Of a stretch of DNA of 38,687 bases, positions 1 through 7,285 are shown piece by piece (positions within the stretch are counted from its first letter, which is position 1; every line of letters starts with the position of its first letter). The notes under the pieces are model-generated. The model did no database searches, was not told where the DNA came from, and saw only the letters and a list, made by a program, of their open reading frames with translations. Both the position numbers and the translations under genes were made by a program. Source of the DNA: Oscillospiraceae bacterium (GTDB taxonomy: Bacteria > Bacillota > Clostridia > Oscillospirales > CAG-272); NCBI GenBank assembly GCA_015064205.1, contig SVSR01000017.1, positions 1 through 38,687 of the forward strand, in the 5' to 3' direction.

Positions 1-524
1 TCCATTTGGTAATTATTTCCAATAAAGTCGATGTATTTCTGTTTGAGCTTGTCCTCTCGCTCCCTGATGTACTGCTCCATAAAAGCATAGTCCGGCTGCT
101 CGTCGTCTGTTGTCGGTAGCATAATACTTTCATTTGATAATCTGTTTTCGTTGCGTTTATATCCGTAACTATACATTTGTCTGTTTTTATCTAATGCACT
201 AACTAAAAACTGTGCTGTATACCTGTTTAGATGTTCGCTTCTGCCGACCTTTAATGTTGTTGACCCGATAAAATCTTCTTTTTTATATATGGAATAACCA
301 ACCGACCCTTGACCGTCGCAGATAAAGACAATACAGTTTCCTTTTGTGACCCATTTATCCTTTTTTTCAACAAATGACATTATGCCGTTATTCCTATTAG
401 TTGCTCCTACATAGGGGAAAGTTCCTTGTTTTAGAGTTGATACGCTTGAACATTTGCATTTTTCTATTGAGAATATGTGTTTAACCTTGAATGCTTTCCA
501 TTCTCTGTCATTAAGATTAAGCAT
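1..524 (-). CDS. Type I/IIB restriction-modification specificity (S) subunit, partial
   Basis: This gene is cut by the left window edge; about 174 N-terminal residues are visible. The product should recognise the DNA target and guide the adjacent nuclease-methyltransferase. The visible part matches an S-subunit target-recognition domain: an opening with REWKAF, then PYVGATNRNNGIMSF, a GNCIVFICDGQGSVGYS stretch, and a closing block with YGYKRNENRLSNESIMLP followed by DYAFMEQYI. The last block is typical of the hinge between recognition domain and helical spacer. The ATG (524-522) lies inside the end of the upstream gene in an 8-nt ATGCTTAA overlap, implying translational coupling. Whether a second recognition domain follows cannot be seen. 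The family assignment is by recognition of motifs, and target specificity cannot be predicted. Confidence 0.85.
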   Translation of the reverse strand, partial: MLNLNDREWKAFKVKHIFSIEKCKCSSVSTLKQGTFPYVGATNRNNGIMSFVEKKDKWVTKGNCIVFICDGQGSVGYSIYKKEDFIGSTTLKVGRSEHLNRYTAQFLVSALDKNRQMYSYGYKRNENRLSNESIMLPTTDDEQPDYAFMEQYIREREDKLKQKYIDFIGNNYQM

Positions 525-2430
525 TGTCGCCGTCCTCCTCAAACAGATATTCACGCCCTTGCATTATCATAGAAAACTCAAATGTCAAATAGTCGCCGAT
601 TGTCTTTTCAAAGTCCGCTTCGGTGGGTATCTCGTCATTGAAATAGTAAAAACTATGTAGCCATTCGTCCGTAGCTTCTACTGTTGTATATACACAGAAT
701 TTGCTCTCGGCTTCCATTTCTTCACGCCATACAGACAAAAGATGTGCTTTCTTGTCCTTTGCTGATTCGGTTTCAATCAGCCCTATGTGTGGAGCTACCT
801 TGTAGCCGTCATTTTCAAAATTGATAAATTTGCAAATCTTGTCTGCTTCGTGCGGTATGCCTGCTGTAAAGACTGCAATACACGGAACAGTACCCACACC
901 GTAAAAGGTGTCTTTGCTCAATGAGATAACACCCTCAAGAGTATGATGTTTCAAAATGCTCTCTTTGACGGCTTGCTCGTCCTTGCTTTTTCCTGTCATA
1001 GCAGACTGCGGAACGATAACAGCACACCTCGCCCCAACTGTCAAGCTGTTCAACAGATGTTCTGTGAAAGCAATCTCGTACAAATCCGGATTTGCTTTGC
1101 TGCCTTGTGAATACGGCGGATTCATAAAGCCAACCGTCGCACCCTTTAACTGCAACTGATTGGGGTTTAACTTCAAAAAGTCGGTGTCTATAAGGTTACT
1201 CTTGCCGTCGCCCCGAAGTATCATATTGGTAGTTGCTATCGTGAACATATAAGGCTGAATTTCAACGCCGTGTAGCTGCTTTTGTCTTATATTTCGCTTT
1301 TCGCTGTCGCTTGTTGCTTGTTTTAACATTTTATGCATAGCCGCAATCAAAAAACCTGCCGTGCCACAGCATGGATCGAAAACTGTATCCGTCGGTTTGA
1401 TGTCAACCAAATCACAGAAAAGCTCTGTTATATGCTTTGGTGTTAATACGATACCAAGTGTCTGTCCGTCGCCCCCTGAATAGCTCATAAACTCGCCGTA
1501 AAATCTGCCGAGATAATCTTCTGCACTCTGGTTGTAGCGGATAGAGCGGTATATCTTATCATATAAGAACTCTGTAAAATGTTTCAAAGGTGTCTTCTGG
1601 AGCTTTGGCTCTACAGCATTAAGTTTTGCAGTGTCTTTGATTAGTGCAAACTGTGACAAGAGCTTTTGCTTTTTGACTTCCGGCGCAACGCTCGCCCTCT
1701 GCAGATTGTCTGCTATTGCTCTGTATATCTTTTCGCCATCGGTCTTGATAGTATCGCCTGTGAGTTCGTCAATGGAAAAGTTTTTGAATTCTATTTCACG
1801 GAGAGCAAGCAATATACCCGAAACGATAAGGGGTTTGTCTGTATCTTTAAGACTGCCGTAATTCCTCAAATCTTCGTGCAAGGCGGCTGCATCCTTTAAG
1901 ATTTCCGCTGTTTCTTTCTCGCTGTCCGTGTCCTCTTGCAACACTTCACGGACAAAATACTCGTCGATGTTATTCTCGTTAAAGGAAATAAAAGACTCAA
2001 CTTCCGGTAATTCTCTATAAAAGTCTGTTTCATCTATATACACGGGTGAAATCTTGTGTTTTTTCTCGTCGCCCGATACACCGAAAACGATTATCTTTTT
2101 ATAACTTGTATGCTCTGCAAGGTGTTTTCCGTAAAAGACAGCACCATTAACAGCGTAGTCGGTTACGGCTTGCACTTCTTGACTGATAACACCGCCGTCA
2201 TCAAGTTTGATATGCTTTGACAAGTCCGCTTTATCTTCTATAACTAAAAGATAATCTTTGACAACTCCCACATATTCGGGAAAGCCGACTTTTCCCGTTC
2301 CTTTTTTTGAAGCCGTCTTTAGTGCGTTGTCTATTTCAAGTATGGTACTTCCTTGTGCCTCAAGTTTGATGTCCGCTTGTTTCAAAAGTTCCCATACCCA
2401 CAAGTCAGTTTTCACTTCTTTTTTAGCCAT
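517..2430 (-). CDS. BcgI-like restriction endonuclease/N6-adenine methyltransferase fusion
   Basis: This 637-residue protein appears to combine cleavage and modification. Residues 45-70 hold a PD-(D/E)xK-type nuclease signature: P51-E52, then E65-D66-K67 in LLVIEDKAD. A helical HsdM-like region follows (about 280-325). Then comes the SAM-binding motif I FDPCCGTAGF (351-360) and the catalytic NPPY (437-440) of N6-adenine methyltransferases. Fused nuclease and methylase with a separate S subunit and no HsdR helicase is the layout of type IIB enzymes such as BcgI, whose A subunit is of very similar length. The gene starts inside the end of the RHH gene (ATGGCTAA overlap) and its stop overlaps the S gene. 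A plain type I M subunit is less likely because of the N-terminal nuclease motif. Activity and target site are unknown. Confidence 0.85.
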   Translation of the reverse strand: MAKKEVKTDLWVWELLKQADIKLEAQGSTILEIDNALKTASKKGTGKVGFPEYVGVVKDYLLVIEDKADLSKHIKLDDGGVISQEVQAVTDYAVNGAVFYGKHLAEHTSYKKIIVFGVSGDEKKHKISPVYIDETDFYRELPEVESFISFNENNIDEYFVREVLQEDTDSEKETAEILKDAAALHEDLRNYGSLKDTDKPLIVSGILLALREIEFKNFSIDELTGDTIKTDGEKIYRAIADNLQRASVAPEVKKQKLLSQFALIKDTAKLNAVEPKLQKTPLKHFTEFLYDKIYRSIRYNQSAEDYLGRFYGEFMSYSGGDGQTLGIVLTPKHITELFCDLVDIKPTDTVFDPCCGTAGFLIAAMHKMLKQATSDSEKRNIRQKQLHGVEIQPYMFTIATTNMILRGDGKSNLIDTDFLKLNPNQLQLKGATVGFMNPPYSQGSKANPDLYEIAFTEHLLNSLTVGARCAVIVPQSAMTGKSKDEQAVKESILKHHTLEGVISLSKDTFYGVGTVPCIAVFTAGIPHEADKICKFINFENDGYKVAPHIGLIETESAKDKKAHLLSVWREEMEAESKFCVYTTVEATDEWLHSFYYFNDEIPTEADFEKTIGDYLTFEFSMIMQGREYLFEEDGDNA

Positions 2431-2602
2431 TTATTTTCACACCCTTTTCTTTTAAATATTTCTTTGCTGCTTCGTTAAATAAGTCTGCCATGCTGCGTAT
2501 CTCTTCGTCATACACAATGGTTGACTTTAGTTTGTTAAATATTTTCGGGTCCATTCGGAATTGGACTTGTCGAGTTCTATTTGCTTTATTTTCTTTAATC
2601 AA
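2423..2602 (-). CDS. Small ribbon-helix-helix DNA-binding protein, putative R-M controller
   Basis: This 59-residue ORF starts with TTG at 2602-2600, seven bases after AGGAGG, and ends in an 8-nt overlap with the nuclease-methylase gene. The product has a basic arm (KENKANRTR), a short strand RQVQFRM, and two predicted helices (about DPKIFNKLKSTI and SMADLFNEAAKKYL). That is the usual strand-helix-helix order of MetJ/Arc/CopG proteins. It is the first gene of the operon and lies directly below a perfect inverted repeat overlapping the promoter. I infer that it represses its own operon to time or limit nuclease expression. Antitoxins also use this fold, but no toxin gene is adjacent. No catalytic motif is seen. 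The fold call is from sequence pattern only. Confidence 0.75.
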   Translation of the reverse strand: MIKENKANRTRQVQFRMDPKIFNKLKSTIVYDEEIRSMADLFNEAAKKYLKEKGVKING

Positions 2603-2615
2603 AACAACTCCTCCT

Positions 2616-2653
2616 AAATGATATCATTATATCTTGATATAATGATATCATTT
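2616..2653 (-). promoter_or_regulatory. Perfect 38-bp inverted repeat, probable RHH operator
   Basis: Two 18-bp arms (2616-2633 and 2636-2653) are exact reverse complements separated by TT. Each arm contains the 10-bp palindrome ATGATATCAT, so four half-sites are present. The right arm covers the -10 element of the operon promoter and the left arm lies between it and the ribosome-binding site. This is a natural target for cooperative binding by the dimeric RHH protein encoded just downstream. No T-run follows, so it is not a typical terminator. Confidence 0.75.
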
Positions 2654-2670
2654 TTAACAAGAAAAGTCAA
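2642..2670 (-). promoter_or_regulatory. Sigma-A promoter of the R-M operon
   Basis: Reading the minus strand, -35 TTGACT (2670-2665) is followed by a 17-bp spacer and -10 TATCAT (2647-2642). A TG one base before the -10 makes it an extended -10. The -10 lies inside the right arm of the inverted repeat, so repressor binding would block RNA polymerase. Confidence 0.65.
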
Positions 2671-2680
2671 TACAAAACAC

Positions 2681-2712
2681 AAAAAAGAGATTGAACAAAT
2701 TGTTCAATCTCT
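2681..2712 (-). terminator. Rho-independent terminator between the carboxypeptidase gene and the R-M operon
   Basis: An 11-bp perfect stem (AGAGATTGAAC with GTTCAATCTCT, 5-nt loop) is followed on the minus strand by six T residues (2686-2681). It should end transcription from the carboxypeptidase gene and insulate the R-M operon. Confidence 0.8.
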
Positions 2713-2728
2713 AACTGTCCTTAAGAAC

Positions 2729-2751
2729 ACTCCGCTTATGGGAGTTTTTTT
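2729..2751 (+). terminator. Short plus-strand hairpin with T-run beside the carboxypeptidase stop codon
   Basis: ACTCC and GGAGT pair around a 7-nt loop and are followed by a T-run at 2746-2751 that overlaps the minus-strand stop codon at 2750-2752. It has terminator form on the plus strand, where no gene precedes it. It may limit antisense transcription or be incidental. Confidence 0.3.
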
Positions 2752-3889
2752 ATGTCAGAATCATTTTTTTAAATAAGCTTCTCATAACGCCGAAGTATCC
2801 AATCTTGTCAATGCTCTCTCTTGCACATATGTCGCACTCTCCGATCGTTTCACCGTTTAAGGTGTACGTTATTTTGCCCACAATGTCACCCTCGTGCACA
2901 GGAGCGCTGAGATTTTCAGGCAAAGCTATACTGTGCTCTATGGCATCGCTCTTACCCTTGCCTATAAGCGCAGAAAAACTGTTGTATCCTACACGGCAAT
3001 CCTTTTTAAGACCGCCTAAAACCTTTATCGGTTCAAGCTCACGGCCCTCGATCGTTGTTGCGGCGTAATTTGCAAAGCCGTAATCCAGAAGCTTTTTGGC
3101 GATCTCGTTTCGCGTATCCCTGTTTGGAGCACCCATTACAACGGCTATCAGCTGCATGCCGTCACGCAGGGCAGTTGCGCTGATACAAAAGCCTGCCTTT
3201 GATGTAGAGCCTGTTTTAAGGCCGTTGGCCCCACTGTAAAAACGTATAAGACGGTTGGTGTTTGTAAGCGTGAATGCGCCGTCGCGGATAGTATCCATCC
3301 ATATAGAGCTGTATTCAAGAATCTTTTGATGCCCTATAAGCTCGCGGGACATTATTGCTATATCACGCGCACTTGTAAGATGGCTCGTTACAGTATCGTC
3401 AAGTCCGTTTGTATTTTCAAATTTAGTATTAACCATGCCAAGCTCTTTTGCGCGGGTGTTCATTCTTTCAACGAACATTTCTTCACTTCCGGCAACGTGC
3501 TCGGCAAGAGCAACGGCCGCGTCGTTTGCCGAAGATACCACAACGCATTTTATCATCTCGTCAACGCTCATCTCCTCTCCCGGCTCGAGGTATACCTGAG
3601 AGCCGCCCATAGAAGCGGCGTTGTTTGACACGGATACCATGTCATCAAGTGATATTTTTCCCTCTTCTATTGCTTCCATAACGATGAGAAGAGTCATTAT
3701 TTTTGTAACCGATGCCGGCGGCAGAGCCTCATCTGCGTTGTTTTCATAAAGTACCTTTCCTGTTGAGGCTTCCATAAGTAAAACGCTTTTGGCATCAAAC
3801 TGCATTTGCGCATCTGCCAGAATCGGTGTTGCAAGAGTGAAAATCATTATAAGCGAAAGTATTAAAGACAGAATTTTTTTAACAAGCAT
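2750..3889 (-). CDS. D-alanyl-D-alanine carboxypeptidase (PBP5/DacF family)
   Basis: This exported 379-residue enzyme should remove the terminal D-Ala from peptidoglycan pentapeptides and so limit crosslinking. Residues 1-25 form a signal peptide ending near ILADA. The three serine-peptidase motifs are present: S60-V-T-K63, S120-A-N122 and K225-T-G227. The C-terminus ends in a short amphipathic stretch (SLFKKMIL), as used by PBP5 relatives to sit on the membrane. A start 22 codons further upstream is open, but the ATG at 3889 has GAGGTGA six bases before it and begins the signal peptide, so I chose it. It lies downstream of ftsZ, separated by a terminator, and continues the wall theme of the cluster. 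Confidence 0.92.
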   Translation of the reverse strand: MLVKKILSLILSLIMIFTLATPILADAQMQFDAKSVLLMEASTGKVLYENNADEALPPASVTKIMTLLIVMEAIEEGKISLDDMVSVSNNAASMGGSQVYLEPGEEMSVDEMIKCVVVSSANDAAVALAEHVAGSEEMFVERMNTRAKELGMVNTKFENTNGLDDTVTSHLTSARDIAIMSRELIGHQKILEYSSIWMDTIRDGAFTLTNTNRLIRFYSGANGLKTGSTSKAGFCISATALRDGMQLIAVVMGAPNRDTRNEIAKKLLDYGFANYAATTIEGRELEPIKVLGGLKKDCRVGYNSFSALIGKGKSDAIEHSIALPENLSAPVHEGDIVGKITYTLNGETIGECDICARESIDKIGYFGVMRSLFKKMILT

Positions 3890-3953
3890 AAAATCACCTC
3901 GGAATATCTTATGCGAAAGTAAGCCTGATTTATTCCGATATTTTGGTAAAAAC

Positions 3954-3981
3954 AAAAAGTGCAGACAAAAGTCTGCACTTT
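3954..3981 (-). terminator. Terminator downstream of ftsZ
   Basis: A perfect 11-bp stem (AAAGTGCAGAC with GTCTGCACTTT, AAAA loop on the plus strand) is followed on the minus strand by TTTTTGTTTTT. It should end the dcw/ftsZ transcript before the carboxypeptidase gene. Confidence 0.8.
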
Positions 3982-3994
3982 AATTTTGCTTTTT

Positions 3995-5041
3995 TTATTT
4001 AGCGTTGCGGTCGAGGAATTTTATCATATCCTCAAATTCATTCTTCGAAATAGTTGTTTCAGCTTCAGCCTTTGCGCCGTTTGCCGGTGCAGAGTCGAAG
4101 TTAGTTGCGATAACCGTGATCTTCATTTCATCTTCAAGAGCAGGGTCGAATGCAACACCCCAGATAAGGTTAACGTCGGGGTTAGCTTCCTCGGAGATAA
4201 GAGTTGAAGCAACATCTGTTTCTTCAAGTCCGATATCGGGAGAAGCAATGATGCTGAGAATAAGTCCCTTTGCGCCCGAAATGGAAGATTCGAGAAGCGG
4301 GCTGGAGATAGCTGCCTTTGCGGCAAGCTCAGCCTTGTCCTTACCCTTAGCCGCGCCAACACCCATGTGAGCATAGCCTGCATCCTTCATAACGGATGTA
4401 ACGTCTGCAAAGTCGAGGTTGACCATAGCATCCATGCAGATAAGCTCAGAGATGCTCTGTACGCCCTGACGGAGTACGTCGTCTGCAATTTCAAAAGCGT
4501 TAGCAAGAGTGATCTTTGTTTCAGAAACGTATTTGAGTCTTTCGTTAGGAATTGTTATAAGAGAGTCAACATACTGAGCAAAGTTTTCAATACCTGCTTC
4601 AGCATTTGCCATTCTCTTCTTTCCTTCAAACATGAAAGGCTTTGTTACAACGCCTACTGTAAGTATTTCCATTTCCTTGGAGAGCTTTGCAACAACGGGA
4701 GCTGCACCTGTACCTGTACCGCCGCCCATACCTGCGGTGATAAATACCATATCTGCGCCCTGAATAGCTGCCTTGATTTCTTCAATGCTTTCTTCAGCTG
4801 CTGCTGCTCCTATGTCGGGGTTTGCGCCGGCTCCAAGACCCTTTGTGGTTCTCTGGCCGATAGCGATCTTTGTTTCGGCTGCACATCTGTTAAGAGCCTG
4901 CATATCGGTGTTTATTGCGATAAATTCAACACCCTTTACTCCCGATGTGATCATGCGGTTAACTGCGTTGTTACCGCCGCCGCCTATACCAATTACTTTT
5001 ATACAAACGCGATTGGTGAGAGATGTAAAATCTGCTGCCAT
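3995..5041 (-). CDS. ftsZ: Cell division GTPase FtsZ
   Basis: This tubulin homologue forms the Z-ring that recruits the divisome. The protein has 348 residues. Visible motifs are [11 protein letters not shown] (18-28), the tubulin signature GGGTGTG (106-112) and the T7-loop region NLDFADV. The linker after the core is short, and the end ([13 protein letters not shown]) resembles the conserved C-terminal peptide that binds membrane tethers. The ATG at 5041 follows AGGAGG by nine bases. It sits after ftsQ with no ftsA between, so the usual membrane anchor must be encoded elsewhere or replaced, for example by SepF. A 200-bp gap and possible promoter upstream suggest extra expression beyond read-through. 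Confidence 0.98.
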   Translation of the reverse strand: MAADFTSLTNRVCIKVIGIGGGGNNAVNRMITSGVKGVEFIAINTDMQALNRCAAETKIAIGQRTTKGLGAGANPDIGAAAAEESIEEIKAAIQGADMVFITAGMGGGTGTGAAPVVAKLSKEMEILTVGVVTKPFMFEGKKRMANAEAGIENFAQYVDSLITIPNERLKYVSETKITLANAFEIADDVLRQGVQSISELICMDAMVNLDFADVTSVMKDAGYAHMGVGAAKGKDKAELAAKAAISSPLLESSISGAKGLILSIIASPDIGLEETDVASTLISEEANPDVNLIWGVAFDPALEDEMKITVIATNFDSAPANGAKAEAETTISKNEFEDMIKFLDRNAK

Positions 5042-5117
5042 TTTCTATATCCTCCTGTATTTTCAACACACACTGATTTTGAGTACAATTATATTAGTGT
5101 AATATCGTTCACCCTAT

Positions 5118-5146
5118 ATGATAATATAAAAAAGTCAAGATTGCAA
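5118..5146 (-). promoter_or_regulatory. Possible ftsZ promoter
   Basis: On the minus strand TTGCAA (5146-5141), a 17-bp spacer and TATCAT (5123-5118) lie about 77 bp before the ftsZ start. The surrounding 200-bp gap is AT-rich and contains no gene. A TATAAT further downstream (near 5094) lacks a good -35. Confidence 0.4.
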
Positions 5147-5242
5147 TACGTTTTTTAAAAATTTATGATATTTTTACAATTAAACTTAATTTTCGTGTGA
5201 TATTCGTGGTATTTTGTTGTCATATTTATGCAAAAAAACTAT

Positions 5243-6058
5243 TTACAGTTCTAAATTCGCGCTTTCGCCGAGTATCGCGGAGCATTCAGAGGGATTTGTG
5301 ACGTCGATCTCTGCTTTAACACCGGCGGGTAACTGAGAGCTTTCAAGTATCTTTTCTGTCATTGTCAGCTTAAGAGCAAGATCGTCTGAGTTTCCGCACT
5401 TTATTTTATATGTGTTTCCTATAAGAAAGCTTATTGCAAATTTGTTTTCAAGGCTTATGGCACTTATACTTTCTGCAATATCGCTTGCGTCAATAATACT
5501 CAGCGCTTTTTCTATATAATTGGAATCAGAGCAAAAAACAGGCTTGTTGCCAACGAGCGCACGGTCGATATCCGGCAGATACAGTCTGCAAAGCTCTATT
5601 GAGTCAACGTTGATATCAGGGTTTTCAAGTATACGCAGACTTGATGAAAGTATAAGCGTTTCACCGTATATCTCGGTACAGTATCCGGCGCTTTCTTCAA
5701 AAACCTTAAGTATTATTTTATCGGGCCAGCGACGTCTGAGCTCAACCTTGCTTATATAGGGGTAGTTTAACATAAGGATCTCTTCGATATTATCCTCATG
5801 GTATGAGTATAGATTCTCGCCGGCAGTTATACCGCTTTTTATAATAATAAGATTAGGATCGTATTTTGCCGCGCCTTCAACTTCGATAGTTTTTACCTTG
5901 AAAAAGAACGCGAAGCACACGGTAATGAATATTATGATCGCGGCAATAACTATCGGTATAAGTATAAGATGCTTGAATTTTTTCTTAGACTTATTCAGCC
6001 TTGCAAAATTTTCGAGAGTTTCATCACGAAACTCTTTTTTGTCCTGTCTGTTATCCAA
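5243..6058 (-). CDS. ftsQ: Divisome protein FtsQ/DivIB
   Basis: This is a bitopic division protein that links FtsL, FtsB/DivIC and the septal synthase. It has 271 residues: a charged cytoplasmic tail (1-30) rich in lysine, one membrane segment (31-53, LILIPIVIAAIIIFITV), then an extracytoplasmic POTRA domain opening with FKVKTIEVEGAAKYD and containing YPYISKVELRRRWPDKI. The latter is typical of FtsQ/DivIB. The start is a TTG at 6058, seven bases after GGAGG, so an ATG-only gene finder would misplace it. It lies 14 bp downstream of murG, in the standard dcw position. The family call is firm, and the gene could equally be named divIB. Confidence 0.92.
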   Translation of the reverse strand: MDNRQDKKEFRDETLENFARLNKSKKKFKHLILIPIVIAAIIIFITVCFAFFFKVKTIEVEGAAKYDPNLIIIKSGITAGENLYSYHEDNIEEILMLNYPYISKVELRRRWPDKIILKVFEESAGYCTEIYGETLILSSSLRILENPDINVDSIELCRLYLPDIDRALVGNKPVFCSDSNYIEKALSIIDASDIAESISAISLENKFAISFLIGNTYKIKCGNSDDLALKLTMTEKILESSQLPAGVKAEIDVTNPSECSAILGESANLEL

Positions 6059-6072
6059 AGCCGCTCCTCCGT

Positions 6073-7194
6073 TTATTTTTTCTTTTTTACAAGCTCTTTG
6101 ATCTCGCCGAACATTATTTTTTCGGCGTCAGAAAGCGCGAATTTCTTTATATTTTTTTGGCATGCCGCACCCTTTTCGCTGTGCAGAAGCTCATCAACCG
6201 TTTTGATAAGAAGCTCGGTTGTAAGATCCTTCTCCTCAATAAGAGCTGCAGCACCTGCTGCTTCAAGCTCGTGCGCGTTTTTATACTGATGATTATCCGT
6301 GACGTTGGGAGAGGGGATCAGCAGGGCAGTTTTTTCAAGTATAGCAAGCTCTGAAAGAGTCATAGCGCCTGCCCTGTTAATAACAAGATCTGCCGCTGCC
6401 ATCTGCCTTGGCATATCATAGATGTACTCAACAATCTTTATGTTATCGTATTTATCAAGCCTTGATGCTTTGAACTCTGTAAGCGCCGCTTCGTATTCGA
6501 TTGACCCCGTTGCATGTAGGTGAAGTATTTCGGGATGCTTTGAGGTATATTCTTTCATAAGTGAAAGAACAGCCTCGTTTATCTTTTCAGCCCCCATGCT
6601 TCCGCCGCACGAAAGAATGAATTTATCGTATTTTCCCGTAATTCCAAGCTCTTTTTTGGCTGACTGTGAATCAAGCGTCAGAAATTCGGGTCTCAGAGGA
6701 TTTCCGACTCTTATTACCTTGCTTCTGCAATCTTCGGGAAATTTGTTTATAGTTGCTTCGAAATTAACGAATATTCTGTCAACGTATCTTGCAAGCATTT
6801 TTATAGCAACACCCGGAATGGAGTTGGATTCGTGCAGGACTGTTGGAATCTTCATGTCTGCCGCCGCCTTCATAACAGGCCAGCAAACGTATCCGCCTGT
6901 ACCTATAACAATATCGGGAGCAAACTCGCGAATCAGACGCCTTGCTTTGATAGGTGAGGTAAGGGCAAGATAAAGGCTTTTTATATTTGAAAGAGAAAGG
7001 GAGCGCTTGATGCCGCGGACCTCAACGTGGTAAAGCTTATAGCCTTCCTTCGGTACAAGCTTGTTTTCGATTCCGCGCTTTGTACCGACGAATATTATCT
7101 CGCTTTCGGGGATATTCTTTTTTATCGTATTGGCGATCGCGAGCGCGGGATTGACGTGGCCGCTTGTTCCGCCGCCTGTTACTATTACTCTCAT
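6073..7194 (-). CDS. murG: UDP-GlcNAc:lipid I N-acetylglucosaminyltransferase MurG
   Basis: MurG adds GlcNAc to undecaprenyl-PP-MurNAc-pentapeptide to make lipid II on the inner face of the membrane. The 373-residue protein begins MRVIVTGGGTSGHVNP, with the glycine-rich loop GGGTSGH at 7-13. It has the GT-B fold features HESNSIPG and, near the C-terminal donor site, RAGAMTLSELA. I place the start at 7194, where GGAG precedes by six bases. An ATG four codons upstream (7206) lies inside a hairpin and has no clear ribosome-binding site. Its position between ftsW and ftsQ is standard. Confidence 0.96.
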   Translation of the reverse strand: MRVIVTGGGTSGHVNPALAIANTIKKNIPESEIIFVGTKRGIENKLVPKEGYKLYHVEVRGIKRSLSLSNIKSLYLALTSPIKARRLIREFAPDIVIGTGGYVCWPVMKAAADMKIPTVLHESNSIPGVAIKMLARYVDRIFVNFEATINKFPEDCRSKVIRVGNPLRPEFLTLDSQSAKKELGITGKYDKFILSCGGSMGAEKINEAVLSLMKEYTSKHPEILHLHATGSIEYEAALTEFKASRLDKYDNIKIVEYIYDMPRQMAAADLVINRAGAMTLSELAILEKTALLIPSPNVTDNHQYKNAHELEAAGAAALIEEKDLTTELLIKTVDELLHSEKGAACQKNIKKFALSDAEKIMFGEIKELVKKKK

Positions 7195-7204
7195 AATTCT
7201 CTCC

Positions 7205-7220
7205 ATGCCGCCTGCGGCAT
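7205..7220 (-). promoter_or_regulatory. Hairpin just upstream of the murG start
   Basis: ATGCCGC and GCGGCAT form a perfect 7-bp stem with a 2-base gap, ending ten bases before the chosen murG start and next to its GGAG. An alternative ATG is buried in the stem. It could modulate translation initiation. No T-run follows. Confidence 0.4.
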
Positions 7221-7285
7221 ATGATGTTTAATTTACTTGTATAAACAGCAAGAGTTTACAATGTCAGTATACTTACTCGTTGTTG

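Noticed and set aside
454-660. Short plus-strand frame across the junction of the S subunit and nuclease-methylase genes
   Set aside because: It is antisense to two well-supported overlapping genes and has no recognisable features.
5107-5112. Single TTCACC near the ftsZ promoter as a Pho-box unit
   Set aside because: There is no second unit at 11 bp, so one hexamer is expected by chance.
4367-5158. Open frame of 263 codons on the plus strand opposite ftsZ
   Set aside because: It is the antisense shadow of ftsZ, is cysteine- and histidine-rich with no domain pattern, and has no ribosome-binding site.
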